Shown one piece after another: positions 51,731 to 61,292 of a stretch of 64,000 bases of DNA; position 1 is the first letter of the stretch, and each line of letters opens with the position of its first letter. A program made the translations under genes and the position numbers. The stretch comes from Sediminibacterium sp. Gen4. Lineage in GTDB: Bacteria; Bacteroidota; Bacteroidia; Chitinophagales; Chitinophagaceae. The stretch lies in assembly GCA_013391385.1 (NCBI GenBank), contig JACBFI010000002.1, positions 1 through 64,000 of the forward strand, in the 5' to 3' direction. The notes under the pieces were generated by a model. That model worked only from the letters and a program-made list of their open reading frames with translations, made no database searches and was not told where the DNA came from.

Positions 51731-52528
51731 ATGAAACGATATTTCATTCCCGCTTTTTTCATCATACTTTTCGCATGTCAACAAAAAGAGAAGTCGGTTA
51801 CCCATCAATCCCCTATCATTCCTGAAGCTGCACAAAAATTATACAACGATGTGGCTACTTATCCCGATAGCACTGCTTTACGTATTCAGTTGGTGAATGT
51901 ATTGGACAGCCTTGGTTCGCTCGACTTAGCGCTAGCGCAGATGGATTCATTAATCGTGAAAGATAGTGTCAACTTTGGCATTTGGTTTCACAAAGCGCAG
52001 TTGAGTGAAAAAGCGGGTGATACCATCCTGGCGTTACGCTCATATGATAAAGCTGCACGTATTTATCCCTCTCCCGATGTGCTGTTAAGTATGGCAAATC
52101 TTTATGCGGAAAAAAAAGATAGTAAAGCCCTCATTTTGTGTGACCAAGTAGAGCAATTAAGATTGGGCAGAGAATACTTTGCACACTGTAGTTTTATCAA
52201 AGGTGTTTATTATGCCAGAACCGGAGAACTGGTGAAAGCTTTAACTGCGCTAGACCGTTGTATCAGCAATGATTATCAGTATATGGAAGCGTATATGGAA
52301 AAAGGCTTTGTGTTTTATGATACCCGACAATCCGACAAAGCCATTGCGATCTTTAATCAAGCCATAGAAATTCGTCCCACTTATGCTGATGCCTTTTATT
52401 GGCTGGGCAAAACTTATGAACAAAAGGCTGATAAGCCTAGCGCCATTCAAGAGTACCAGCGTGCGTTGGTTTTAGATCCATCTATCAAAGAAGCAAAAGA
52501 AGCTTTACAAAGACTGGGAGCCGGTTAA
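51731..52528 (+). CDS. TPR-repeat lipoprotein
   Basis: 265 residues. Lipoprotein signal (MKRYFIPAFFIILFAC with the lipid-attachment Cys at 16). About five TPR motifs cover 50-260 (LDLALAQMDSLIVKDSVNFG; AITLFNQ-like AIAIFNQAIEIRPTYADAFY; AIQEYQRALVLDPSIKEAKE). It is probably a scaffold on the inner face of the outer membrane. A TAATTTTG element lies 4 bases before the ATG, so translation might be leaderless. The rpe gene follows by 68 bases. Confidence 0.85.
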   Translation: MKRYFIPAFFIILFACQQKEKSVTHQSPIIPEAAQKLYNDVATYPDSTALRIQLVNVLDSLGSLDLALAQMDSLIVKDSVNFGIWFHKAQLSEKAGDTILALRSYDKAARIYPSPDVLLSMANLYAEKKDSKALILCDQVEQLRLGREYFAHCSFIKGVYYARTGELVKALTALDRCISNDYQYMEAYMEKGFVFYDTRQSDKAIAIFNQAIEIRPTYADAFYWLGKTYEQKADKPSAIQEYQRALVLDPSIKEAKEALQRLGAG

Positions 52529-52596
52529 CAAATATGTGTATTAAAAAAAGGATACTTACAACATAAAATCGCAATTTCGCGCCATAAATCAGATCT

Positions 52597-53244
52597 ATGC
52601 CAATTATTGCCCCATCCTTATTGAGTGCTAATTTTTTGAATCTGCAGAAAGATTGTGAAATGTTGAATGAAAGTCAGGCCGACTGGTTTCATTTGGATGT
52701 GATGGATGGATCCTTTGTTCCTAATATAAGCTTTGGATTGCCCGTTATAGAACATATCAGAAAAGCCACTACCAAGATCTGCGATGTACATTTAATGATT
52801 GTTGAACCCGAGAAATATGCTGAAGCATTCAAGAAAGCTGGAGCTGATATTTTAACTGTTCACTATGAAGCGTGCACGCATTTACATAGAAACTTACAGC
52901 AGATCAAATCATTGGGCATGAGAACAGGTGTGGCATTGAATCCCCATACACCGGTTCATGTTTTAGCAGATATTTTACAGGATATCGATCTGGTTTGTTT
53001 GATGAGTGTAAATCCGGGTTTTGGTGGACAACAATTCATTCCTCACACATTGGTGAAGATTCGTCAGTTGAAACAAATGATTCAAGAAAGAAACTTACAC
53101 ACACATATTGAGATAGACGGCGGTGTAACACTGCAAAATGCCAAGTCTATTTTAGACGCAGGTGCCGATGTACTGGTTGCAGGCAACACTGTCTTCCGCT
53201 CAGAAGATCCGATTGGTACGATTGCGGCTTTGAAGGCGATGTAG
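52597..53244 (+). CDS. rpe: Ribulose-phosphate 3-epimerase
   Basis: 215 residues. Motifs of the TIM-barrel epimerase: APSLLSANFLNLQKDCEML, HLDVMDGSFVPNISFG with the metal and catalytic Asp, DVHLMIVEPEKY, MSVNPGFGGQQF and EIDGGV. Interconverts ribulose-5-phosphate and xylulose-5-phosphate in the pentose phosphate pathway. Followed by a word-iterated inverted repeat. Confidence 0.97.
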   Translation: MPIIAPSLLSANFLNLQKDCEMLNESQADWFHLDVMDGSFVPNISFGLPVIEHIRKATTKICDVHLMIVEPEKYAEAFKKAGADILTVHYEACTHLHRNLQQIKSLGMRTGVALNPHTPVHVLADILQDIDLVCLMSVNPGFGGQQFIPHTLVKIRQLKQMIQERNLHTHIEIDGGVTLQNAKSILDAGADVLVAGNTVFRSEDPIGTIAALKAM

Positions 53245-53250
53245 TTTGGG

Positions 53251-53328
53251 TTGACAGTTGTTAGTTGACAGTTGACAGGAGAACGATTCCCTTCTTTCTG
53301 TGAACTATCAACTAACAACTGTCAACTA
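53251..53328. repeat. Inverted repeat of GTTGACAGTT words
   Basis: Left arm TTGACAGTTGTTAGTTGACA then GTTGACAG; right arm AACTATCAACTAACAACTGT then CAACTAC. Nearly identical words form the repeat at 62412-62480. Lies directly after rpe. Confidence 0.8.
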
Positions 53329-53509
53329 CGCTTCAATACTTAACCCAACCTTCACACACCCGCATACGGCAATTCACGAACTTTAGTCAACCAACCTATC
53401 CACATCTGTGTATAATATGTATTAGGAATTGTCCTACTTTAAAAATTAAATTTGAGAAGGATGGTTTGGTTAAGTATAATATGATCCGTGAACCTAAAAC
53501 AGTAACAGA

Positions 53510-54496
53510 TTGACAGAAACAATCATTAACCTCGAAACCGTAAACCCCATTGAGTTCTTTGGTGTAAACAACGGTAAGTTAGATTTGCTGAAAAAGAAAT
53601 TCCCATTATTAAAGATCCTTTCCCGCGGGACACAAATTAAACTAAGCGGGGCTCCGGAACAGATTGAATCAGCAAAAGAAAAAATTGACCTCATTATTCA
53701 GTATCTCGAAAGAAATGGTCATCTCAGTGAAAATTATTTTGAACAGATCCTGGGTGGCGATAATGCAGAAACAGTAGACAATTTTGTTGACAGGAATCCC
53801 AATGACATATTGGTGTTTGGTCCGAACGGTAAAACGGTAAGAGCCAGAACACAGAATCAGAAAAAGATGGTACAGGCTGCTGATAAGAACGATATCGTTT
53901 TTGCCATTGGACCGGCAGGTACCGGTAAAACGTATACCGCAGTAGCTTTAGCAGTGCGTGCATTGAAGAATAAACTGGTTAAGAAAATCATTTTGACAAG
54001 ACCTGCTGTTGAAGCCGGAGAAAGTTTGGGTTTCTTACCGGGCGATCTGAAAGAAAAGATCGATCCCTATCTGCGCCCATTGTATGATGCATTGGATGAT
54101 ATGATTCCTGCGGATAAGTTGGGTTACTACATGAGTACCCGAACCATCGAGATCGCTCCTCTTGCATATATGCGTGGACGTACGCTGGATAATGCTTTCA
54201 TCATTTTGGATGAAGCACAGAATACGAATGACCTCCAATTGAAAATGTTTCTGACACGTATCGGTGCGAATGCGAAAGCCATTATCACAGGTGATCCAAC
54301 TCAGGTTGATCTTCCAAGAAATATGAGAAGTGGTCTAGACAAAGCAACACGTATCTTAAAACAGATCGATGGCATTGCTCATATTGAATTGAATGAGGAA
54401 GATGTGGTACGTCACAGACTTGTAAAAGCCATTATTAAAGCGTACGACAAAGAACACGAGAAGGAGGAGCAAGAATACCAGCAAGGAAGAAGATAA
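53510..54496 (+). CDS. PhoH-like ATPase
   Basis: 328 residues. KH-like N-terminal part (about 15-80), then the PhoH P-loop domain: Walker A GPAGTGKTYTA, the TRPAVEAGESLGFLPGDLKE segment, Walker B FIILDEAQN, and ITGDPTQVDLP. Found in RNA metabolism contexts (ybeZ-type) in many bacteria. The start is TTG at 53510, overlapping the TGA of a 10-codon upstream frame (MIREPKTVTD, ATG at 53481). No in-frame ATG covers the N terminus. A TAAATTTG element lies at 53447-53454. Confidence 0.92.
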   Translation: MTETIINLETVNPIEFFGVNNGKLDLLKKKFPLLKILSRGTQIKLSGAPEQIESAKEKIDLIIQYLERNGHLSENYFEQILGGDNAETVDNFVDRNPNDILVFGPNGKTVRARTQNQKKMVQAADKNDIVFAIGPAGTGKTYTAVALAVRALKNKLVKKIILTRPAVEAGESLGFLPGDLKEKIDPYLRPLYDALDDMIPADKLGYYMSTRTIEIAPLAYMRGRTLDNAFIILDEAQNTNDLQLKMFLTRIGANAKAIITGDPTQVDLPRNMRSGLDKATRILKQIDGIAHIELNEEDVVRHRLVKAIIKAYDKEHEKEEQEYQQGRR

Positions 54497-54581
54497 ATCT
54501 TTGATTTTTTGATCTTTGATTTCTTGATTTAATAAAAGCATTGTTCCAAATCAAGAAATCAAAGATCAAAAAATCAAAGAT
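54497..54581. repeat. Perfect 34-bp inverted repeat of ATCTTTGATTT words
   Basis: Left arm 54497-54530 and right arm 54548-54581 are perfect complements over 34 bases with a 17-base loop. Arms iterate ATCTTTGATTT and TTGATTT. The right arm includes the end of the RibBA gene. Best-preserved member of the word-iterated group. Confidence 0.92.
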
Positions 54582-55791
54582 CTTCTAATATCTCATGTCC
54601 CAATTTATCTCTCTTGGTCTTGAGGTATTTTTCATTGTGCGGATTGGGAGCGACTTCGATGGGAACGATGTCTACGATTTCGAGACCATATCCTTTTAGG
54701 CCCGCTCTTTTTCTAGGGTTATTACTCATGAGTTTGAGTTTGGTAACACCTAATGAACGTAATATTTGCGCACCTACACCATAATCTCTTTCATCCATCC
54801 CAAAACCCAGGTGTAAGTTGGCTTCTACGGTATCCATGCCTTCTTCTTGCAGTTTATAGGCTTTGAGTTTATTGATCAAACCAATGCCTCTTCCTTCTTG
54901 ATTCATATACAGGATCACTCCTTTCCCTTCTGCTTCCACCATTTTCATGGCTTTCTGCAATTGCTCGCCACAATCACAGCGGAAACTTCCCAGAATATCA
55001 CCGGTAAAACAACTGCTATGCACCCTTGTCAATACCGCTTCATCATGATTCCACTCTCCTTTTATTAAAGCCGGGTGTTCGGCACCTGTGATTTTTTCTT
55101 TGAACGCCACCAGTTTAAACTGACCATGTTTGGTAGGCATATCTACTCTTACCAATTCTTCAATCAAAGAATCGCGTTTCAAACGATAGTCGATCAGGTC
55201 TTTGATAGAAATGATCTTCAAACCAAATTTTTGCGCAATGACCATGAGTTGCGGCAGCCTCGCCATACTACCATCTTCATTCATCACTTCTACCAGAACA
55301 CCCGCAGGTTCAAAACCCGCAAGTCTGGCAAGATCTACGGTTGCTTCCGTATGTCCGGTTCTGCGCAAAACGCCTCCGTCTTTAGCCCTAAGCGGAAATA
55401 TGTGTCCGGGTCTACCCAAATCAGAAGGCTTAGTATCCGGATGAATGAGTGCCAAAATGGTTTTGGATCGATCATGTGCAGATATACCCGTAGTAGTGCC
55501 TTGCCCGATTAAATCCACTGAAACTGTGAATGCGGTTTCATGTAAGGAGGTATTAGAGCTAACCATTGGACTGAGTTCCAACTCTTTACAACGTTCTTCC
55601 GTTAGAGCGGCACAGATCAATCCGCGACCTTCCTTACTCATAAAATTGATGATTTCAGGGGTAGCATGTCTAGCAGCAATGATAAAATCTCCCTCATTTT
55701 CCCTGTCTTCATCATCCACCACTATGATCATTTTTCCGTCTCGGATATCTTGAATGGCTTCTTCTATCGTATTCAGTCTAATATTTTCCAT
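54574..55791 (-). CDS. ribBA: Bifunctional DHBP synthase / GTP cyclohydrolase II
   Basis: 405 residues. The N-terminal RibB domain (about 1-200) contains [14 protein letters not shown] with its acidic metal site and the His in [16 protein letters not shown]. The C-terminal RibA domain (about 205-400) has the Zn ligands in [18 protein letters not shown], then [15 protein letters not shown]. Makes the two starting precursors of riboflavin. No FMN riboswitch is visible upstream. A TAATTTTG element lies near 55806-55799. The last codons overlap the inverted repeat. Confidence 0.97.
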   Translation of the reverse strand: MENIRLNTIEEAIQDIRDGKMIIVVDDEDRENEGDFIIAARHATPEIINFMSKEGRGLICAALTEERCKELELSPMVSSNTSLHETAFTVSVDLIGQGTTTGISAHDRSKTILALIHPDTKPSDLGRPGHIFPLRAKDGGVLRRTGHTEATVDLARLAGFEPAGVLVEVMNEDGSMARLPQLMVIAQKFGLKIISIKDLIDYRLKRDSLIEELVRVDMPTKHGQFKLVAFKEKITGAEHPALIKGEWNHDEAVLTRVHSSCFTGDILGSFRCDCGEQLQKAMKMVEAEGKGVILYMNQEGRGIGLINKLKAYKLQEEGMDTVEANLHLGFGMDERDYGVGAQILRSLGVTKLKLMSNNPRKRAGLKGYGLEIVDIVPIEVAPNPHNEKYLKTKRDKLGHEILEDL

Positions 55792-55968
55792 TATCAGACA
55801 AAATTACAGTTCAACAATCAAAACGGTTTACCTATTTGGGAATGCTGGTTATTTTTCGTTAAAAAACCGCATTATTAAGCATAAAATGCCGAAAAAAGGC
55901 AAAAAATTGAACAAGAATCGTGGATTATGTGAAATAGCAAGCGGAGGCAATATTTTGTTAACATTCTG

Positions 55969-56001
55969 TTGAAATTCATAGCTAATTATTTGTTTTCTTT
56001 G
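55969..56001 (+). promoter_or_regulatory. Possible promoter of the Oar-like receptor gene
   Basis: TTG (55969-55971), 22-base spacer, TTTCTTTG (55994-56001), one base off TAnnTTTG and 20 bases before the ATG. Weak but correctly placed; the 229-base gap upstream has no other feature. Confidence 0.35.
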
Positions 56002-56020
56002 CAACTGAAAAATTAACATT

Positions 56021-59000
56021 ATGCTAAGTAAAAGACTCTTGCAATTTGTAATTGCGGTTTTACTCATGCCGGCCTTCACACTTGCACAGAATACCACCAG
56101 TAGTATGAGTGGTACTGTGAAGACAACTACCGGTGAAGATCTGGTTGGTGCAACCGTAACAGCAACCCATGAGCCTACCGGTACCGTTTATCGTGTACAA
56201 AGCCGTACAGGTGGTCGTTTTAACATTAACAATATGAACCCTGGTGGTCCATATTCAGTAGAAGTATCGTTCGTGAATTTTGCGAATGAAAAGAAAACTG
56301 AGATTTACCTGAGTTTGGGTGAATCATTCAAGCTAGACTTTGCAATGGCTAATAAAGCCGGCAATCTAGGTGAAGTAACAGTAACTACTACTCGTAAAAC
56401 TACAGAAGCTTCCGGTAAAGGTGGTGCTGAGACTTTAATTGGTCGTGATAAAATGGCGAACCTGCCTACCGTAGGTCGTAATATTTATGACTACCTGCGT
56501 GCAGTACCTCAGGCTAAACTGGGTGCTAGTGAAGGTGCCGTAACGATTGCCGGTCAAAATAACCGTTACAATTCTTTCTATGTTGACGGCGCTGTAAACA
56601 ACGACGTATTTGGTCTGTCTGCTTCAGGTACCAATGGTGGTCAGGCAGCTATCGCTCCTATTTCAATTGATGCGATCGATCAGTTTCAGGTAGTGATTTC
56701 TCCTTTCGATGCTTCTTTGGGTAACTTCGTAGGTGGTGGTATCAATGCCATTACTCGTTCAGGTACCAATAAGACAGAAGGATCTGTTTACTATTTCTTA
56801 CAGAATGAAAAACTGGCTGGTAAAACACCAACAGGATTGAAGCAGAATGCTACTCGTTTGAATAATTTCACTAAGAAAACCTATGGTTTCCGCGTTGGTG
56901 GTGCTATCACTAAGAACAAGTTGTTCTACTTTATCAACGTTGATCTTCAGCGTGATGTTCGCCCTCAACCTTTTGATTTTAGTCAGTATGCAGGTAATAG
57001 TAATTTAGCTGCAGTAACAGCACTGGCTAATACGCTTAGAACCAATTTTGGCTATGAGCCGGGTGGATTCTTAGATAATACAGAAGAAGTAAATGCTGAT
57101 CGTATTACTGCTCGTATTGACTGGAATATTAGTGATAGACATAAATTGTCTGTGAGTAATCGTTACACGAAAGGTGAACGTTTGAATACCAGCTCAAGCT
57201 CAAGCGGAACCATCAACTTCTACAACAATGGTTTCCGTTTTCCTACTAGAACCAATTCAACCTCTGCTGAATTGAAAAGTTTAGTAGGTAAGAGTTCAAG
57301 TAATAAGTTATTGATCACTTTCACAGATGTATTGGATGATCGTGACCCAATTGGTCAGAAATTTCCTCGTGTTCGTATCAATGATGGATCTGGTGCATTG
57401 GTATTTGGCCCGGACAACAGTTCTACTGTAAACCTTTTGACTCAGAAGAACTGGTCTTTATATGATGAGTTCAAATTCACTTTAGGTAAACATGCTTTGA
57501 AAGTGGGTGTTGATTATGAATACAATGATGTATACAATGCCTTCATTCAAAATAACTTTGGAAACTATACTTATTCCAATTTGAATGACTTCTTAACTAA
57601 TGCAAGACCTCAGGCTTATACTTATGGTTTCTCTAACATTGATGTAGGAAAAGGTGATGCTACTGATGCTGCAGCAAAATTCAAAATTGCGAAAGGTTCA
57701 TTGTTTGTGAATGATGAAATCAGAGCTTCTGATAACTTAAGCATTAGCTTAGGTTTAAGAGCTGATTACTACAAAATTCTCAGTAAACCTTGGGAAGATA
57801 ATTATACCAATACTGTTGCCATCCCTAGATTCTCACAGTACTACGATCTTCAAGGCGCACGTTCAGGTTTAACGCCAAAAATTCCTTTGGCTTTATCTCC
57901 CAGAGTTGGCTTCACTTATAAAATCCCTGAAGAAAACTTAGTGATCCGTGGTGGTATGGGTCTGTTTACCGGACGTATTCCGTTGGTATGGCCAGGTGCA
58001 ATATTTAATAACAATGGTATTTTTATTGGAGGTTATTCTGCTAATGCTACTCAGTTGAATACCATACGTTTCAGACCTGATCCTAACAACCAGTGGACTC
58101 CAGCTGAAGTTGGTGCAGGTATTACAAAAGGACCTTTGAACCTAACTGCTGCTGAGTTCAGAGTTCCTAAGTTGTTCCGAACTTCTATTGCTTTCGATAA
58201 GAAATTTGGTGATGGTTGGTCTGGTTCATTGGAAGGTATCTTCAGCAAGAACCTGAATGAGATCTATTATACCAATATTAACCTATTACCTCCTGTTGGT
58301 ACTTCTTTGGGTGCTGGTAGCCGTAACGTTTATCCAACTGCGAACAATGGTCGTATTCCTTTGAATGCAGATGGATCTAACCCTTACGATAATGCGATCT
58401 TGTTAAGCAATAATAAAGGCCCTACAGGTTATGCTTACAACTTTACAGTGTCTGCAAGTAAGAGAACTCGTACTGGTTTCTCTTTTGATGTGAGTTATAC
58501 TTTTGGTAACTCTACTACCGTAAATGATGGTACCAGCTCTGTTAACTTGAGCCAGTGGAGATTCATGGAAACAGTGAATGGTAGAAACTTTATCACCAGA
58601 TCAAATTCAGATTTCAGTGCAGGTCACAGAATCTTTGCTTACCTGAGCAAGAAGTTTGAATATGCCAATAAGAAACTGGCTACAACTGTAACATTGGTAT
58701 ACACTGGTCAGTCTGGCAACCCTCTGAGCTATGTATATGGTGTGGGATCAATGGTTCGTGATGATGGTACCAATGGTACTAACGACCTGATCTATATCCC
58801 TACTGCAGGTGATCTTTCTAGCATGATCTTCTTGAACAATACTGTGAGTGGTGTTACTTACACTCCTGATCAGCAAAGAGCTGCATTGGAAGCATATATT
58901 CAGAGCAATAAATACCTGAGAGAGAATCGTGGTAAATTCGCTGAAAGAAACGGTAGCCGTTTACCTTTCACCAATATCATCGATTTAAAAATTGCTCAGG

Positions 59001-59290
59001 ATTTCAATATCAAAGTGGGTAGCAAACGTTACCAGTTCCAGTTAACTTACGATGTATTTAACTTCGGTAATATGCTGAACAGAAACTGGGGCCGTACTTA
59101 CTTCCAGTCAAACGACAACTTCCAGTTGATCCAGTTTGCTGGTTATGTAAATGCTGCAACCAACCTCACTCCACAATACAGATTTAACCCAACATTGGTT
59201 GGACGTAGTCCTTGGAACGTAAGCACCACAACAAATGCTGCTTATGCTGCAAGATGGATCAGCCAGGTAGGTTTGAGATTTAACTTCTAA
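56021..59290 (+). CDS. Oar-like TonB-dependent receptor
   Basis: 1089 residues. Signal peptide (1-22). CarboxypepD_reg domain (about 28-115, GTVKTTTGEDLVGATVTATH), plug (about 125-240; IDAIDQFQVVISPFDASLGN), then a large outer-membrane barrel to the terminal Phe (QVGLRFNF). Resembles the OmpA-related Oar receptors rather than SusC; no SusD gene follows. Substrate unknown. Ends in a strong terminator. Confidence 0.9.
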   Translation: MLSKRLLQFVIAVLLMPAFTLAQNTTSSMSGTVKTTTGEDLVGATVTATHEPTGTVYRVQSRTGGRFNINNMNPGGPYSVEVSFVNFANEKKTEIYLSLGESFKLDFAMANKAGNLGEVTVTTTRKTTEASGKGGAETLIGRDKMANLPTVGRNIYDYLRAVPQAKLGASEGAVTIAGQNNRYNSFYVDGAVNNDVFGLSASGTNGGQAAIAPISIDAIDQFQVVISPFDASLGNFVGGGINAITRSGTNKTEGSVYYFLQNEKLAGKTPTGLKQNATRLNNFTKKTYGFRVGGAITKNKLFYFINVDLQRDVRPQPFDFSQYAGNSNLAAVTALANTLRTNFGYEPGGFLDNTEEVNADRITARIDWNISDRHKLSVSNRYTKGERLNTSSSSSGTINFYNNGFRFPTRTNSTSAELKSLVGKSSSNKLLITFTDVLDDRDPIGQKFPRVRINDGSGALVFGPDNSSTVNLLTQKNWSLYDEFKFTLGKHALKVGVDYEYNDVYNAFIQNNFGNYTYSNLNDFLTNARPQAYTYGFSNIDVGKGDATDAAAKFKIAKGSLFVNDEIRASDNLSISLGLRADYYKILSKPWEDNYTNTVAIPRFSQYYDLQGARSGLTPKIPLALSPRVGFTYKIPEENLVIRGGMGLFTGRIPLVWPGAIFNNNGIFIGGYSANATQLNTIRFRPDPNNQWTPAEVGAGITKGPLNLTAAEFRVPKLFRTSIAFDKKFGDGWSGSLEGIFSKNLNEIYYTNINLLPPVGTSLGAGSRNVYPTANNGRIPLNADGSNPYDNAILLSNNKGPTGYAYNFTVSASKRTRTGFSFDVSYTFGNSTTVNDGTSSVNLSQWRFMETVNGRNFITRSNSDFSAGHRIFAYLSKKFEYANKKLATTVTLVYTGQSGNPLSYVYGVGSMVRDDGTNGTNDLIYIPTAGDLSSMIFLNNTVSGVTYTPDQQRAALEAYIQSNKYLRENRGKFAERNGSRLPFTNIIDLKIAQDFNIKVGSKRYQFQLTYDVFNFGNMLNRNWGRTYFQSNDNFQLIQFAGYVNAATNLTPQYRFNPTLVGRSPWNVSTTTNAAYAARWISQVGLRFNF

Positions 59291-59317
59291 TGCTGATCAC
59301 AGCGTTTTGAAATATAG

Positions 59318-59352
59318 AGAGCCGCTACTTTTTGAGTAGCGGCTCTTTTTTT
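59318..59352 (+). terminator. Terminator after the Oar-like gene
   Basis: An 11-bp stem AGAGCCGCTAC / GTAGCGGCTCT followed by T7. Confidence 0.93.
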
Positions 59353-59369
59353 GGTCGATGGTCCATGAA

Positions 59370-60188
59370 CTACACCCCCCACCCCCACTTCAAAAACATT
59401 GGAAAAGAACGCGCCCAAGTAGGAACATCATGTTTACCGTCTTCCATTTCTATATAGTGAATATGTTCATCGGTATAGCCTTTGGCTTTCATTTCAATGA
59501 TAAGGTCTAAAGCATCATCAATACTGTCGATGATGCCATTTTTATTTCTGTCTTCGGCTTCGTCTAATTGTCCGCATTGAATAAATGTGCGGATCCAAGG
59601 ATAAAAACCTCCCTTTCGAATTTGTAAATGCATGAGGCGGTCTTTTTCATCTTCATAACCGTCTTCGTAGCCTTTTCTTCTCCACCATAATGAACCACTG
59701 AATACCCCAATTCGGTTGAACTCACTGGGGTGATTCCACACAATATCCATGGCACTTAATCCACCCAAAGAAAAACCTGCAAAAGATTTATCCTTGAATG
59801 ATTGCATCAACGAAATTTTTCTGATGAAAGGCAATAGCTCATCAAAAACGAATTTGGTATACAACCCAGCCTTCGCTCCTCTACCCTTAAAATCTGCCGC
59901 ATAAGCGGTTCCGTATTCCATTTTCCGATCCTCGCCACAATGTATACCCACAGCAATCAGGGGTTGTATCTCACCATCTGTAATCAATTGATCCAATAGC
60001 TCATCAAAAGGCATTTTCGGAAGGTCTTGTCCATCATTGATCAACAATAAACTCAATGGCTCTTTTCGTAAGGATTCCACGGGCAAATACAGGTCAATCA
60101 ACACTTCTCTTTCCAAAAACTCAGAATGAACCGTATATCGTGTAACCTGTATAGATGTAAGGGATATTTCAGAGGGGGTTTCTGCCAT
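59370..60188 (-). CDS. Esterase D / enterochelin esterase-like hydrolase
   Basis: 272 residues, no signal peptide. Alpha/beta hydrolase of the putative-esterase (PF00756) group: SLLLINDGQDLPKMPFDELL, nucleophile elbow AGFSLGGLSAM with Ser, and His in EMEDGKHDVPTWARSF. An insert DRNKNGIIDSIDDALDLI (about 210-228) looks like a calcium-binding EF-hand-like loop. Acts on an ester or glycan ester in the cytosol. Divergent from the ATP-grasp gene; family members near this ligase pair may form one cluster. Confidence 0.85.
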   Translation of the reverse strand: MAETPSEISLTSIQVTRYTVHSEFLEREVLIDLYLPVESLRKEPLSLLLINDGQDLPKMPFDELLDQLITDGEIQPLIAVGIHCGEDRKMEYGTAYAADFKGRGAKAGLYTKFVFDELLPFIRKISLMQSFKDKSFAGFSLGGLSAMDIVWNHPSEFNRIGVFSGSLWWRRKGYEDGYEDEKDRLMHLQIRKGGFYPWIRTFIQCGQLDEAEDRNKNGIIDSIDDALDLIIEMKAKGYTDEHIHYIEMEDGKHDVPTWARSFPMFLKWGWGV

Positions 60189-60338
60189 ATTTCAAAAATA
60201 AAGGAATGAATGAAAATAAAGTCAGAAACTAATTCAGACCCAACTTTGAAAATCCTGTAGAGAAGAATTTATATTCCGAAAATTCTGATTAAATTGAAGG
60301 GACAAATCAAACAGACCTCAATTCTAAACTACTGCATT

Positions 60339-61292
60339 ATGAAAAAGATCGGCATTTTGTTTGGGCAGGAACGAAGTTTCCCCATGGCCTTTGTGGAAAG
60401 AATCAACAGTAAAAATATTCCCGGCATCATGGCCGAACCTGTACGGATCGATAAGGTGATGCAGGGCGAAACCAGTGGTTATGCTGTTATCATTGATAGG
60501 ATTAGTCAGGATGTGCCTTTCTATCGTGCTTTCCTGAAAAATGCGGCCCTTTGTGGTACAGCAGTGATCAACAATCCTTTTTGGTGGAGTGCCGATGAAA
60601 AGTTTTTCAATAACTGTCTGGCGACTAAAATCAATGTACCAGTTCCGAAAACAGTGATCTTACCATCCAGAGATCTTCCGGCAGATACCTCCGATCAATC
60701 ATTTAGTAATCTGGCTTATCCGCTCGATTGGGAAGGCATTTTTAATTATGTTGGCTTCCCTGCTTACATGAAACCCTTTGCAGGCGGTGGTTGGAAGAAT
60801 GTATACAAGCTCACCAGCATGGAAGATTTCTTTGAAAAACACAGTGAAACCGGAGAGTTGGTCATGCTTTTACAGGAAGAGATCATTTTCGATGAATATT
60901 ATCGCTGCTATTGCATCGGTGGTAAACACGTACGTATCATGCCGTATGAGCCACGTAATCCTCACCATTTGAGATATGTAGCCGATTTCAAACCTTCTGC
61001 AGAAAGACTGGCACAAATGGAAGACATTGTACTACGCATCAACAGATATTTAGGATATGATTTCAACACCGTAGAATTAGCACTTCGTGATGGCGTTCCT
61101 TATGCGATCGACTTCTGTAATCCGGCACCGGATGCTGATATCAAAAGTGTAGGACAAGAAAACTTTGACTGGGTAGTGGAAACTGCTGCCAATTATGCCA
61201 TTGAAAAAGCACAGGCTCAAGTAGATGGTGTCGACAACCTCACTTGGGGAGAATACATTAAACGTAGTAGTGCCAAACAAAAACTGATCTGA
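60339..61292 (+). CDS. ATP-grasp ligase, RimK-like
   Basis: 317 residues from MKKIGILFGQERSFPMAFVE; the frame begins 15 codons earlier (60294), but the later Met matches the fold start. ATP-grasp features: VGFPAYMKPFAGGGWKNVYK as the ATP loop, LLQEEIIFDEYYRCYCIGGK, and YAIDFCNPAPDADIK with Mg-binding acids. It would form a carboxylate-amine or peptide bond with ATP. Its TGA overlaps the next ATG (TGATG), so it is translationally coupled to the GCS2-like ligase. The product is unknown. Confidence 0.85.
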   Translation: MKKIGILFGQERSFPMAFVERINSKNIPGIMAEPVRIDKVMQGETSGYAVIIDRISQDVPFYRAFLKNAALCGTAVINNPFWWSADEKFFNNCLATKINVPVPKTVILPSRDLPADTSDQSFSNLAYPLDWEGIFNYVGFPAYMKPFAGGGWKNVYKLTSMEDFFEKHSETGELVMLLQEEIIFDEYYRCYCIGGKHVRIMPYEPRNPHHLRYVADFKPSAERLAQMEDIVLRINRYLGYDFNTVELALRDGVPYAIDFCNPAPDADIKSVGQENFDWVVETAANYAIEKAQAQVDGVDNLTWGEYIKRSSAKQKLI

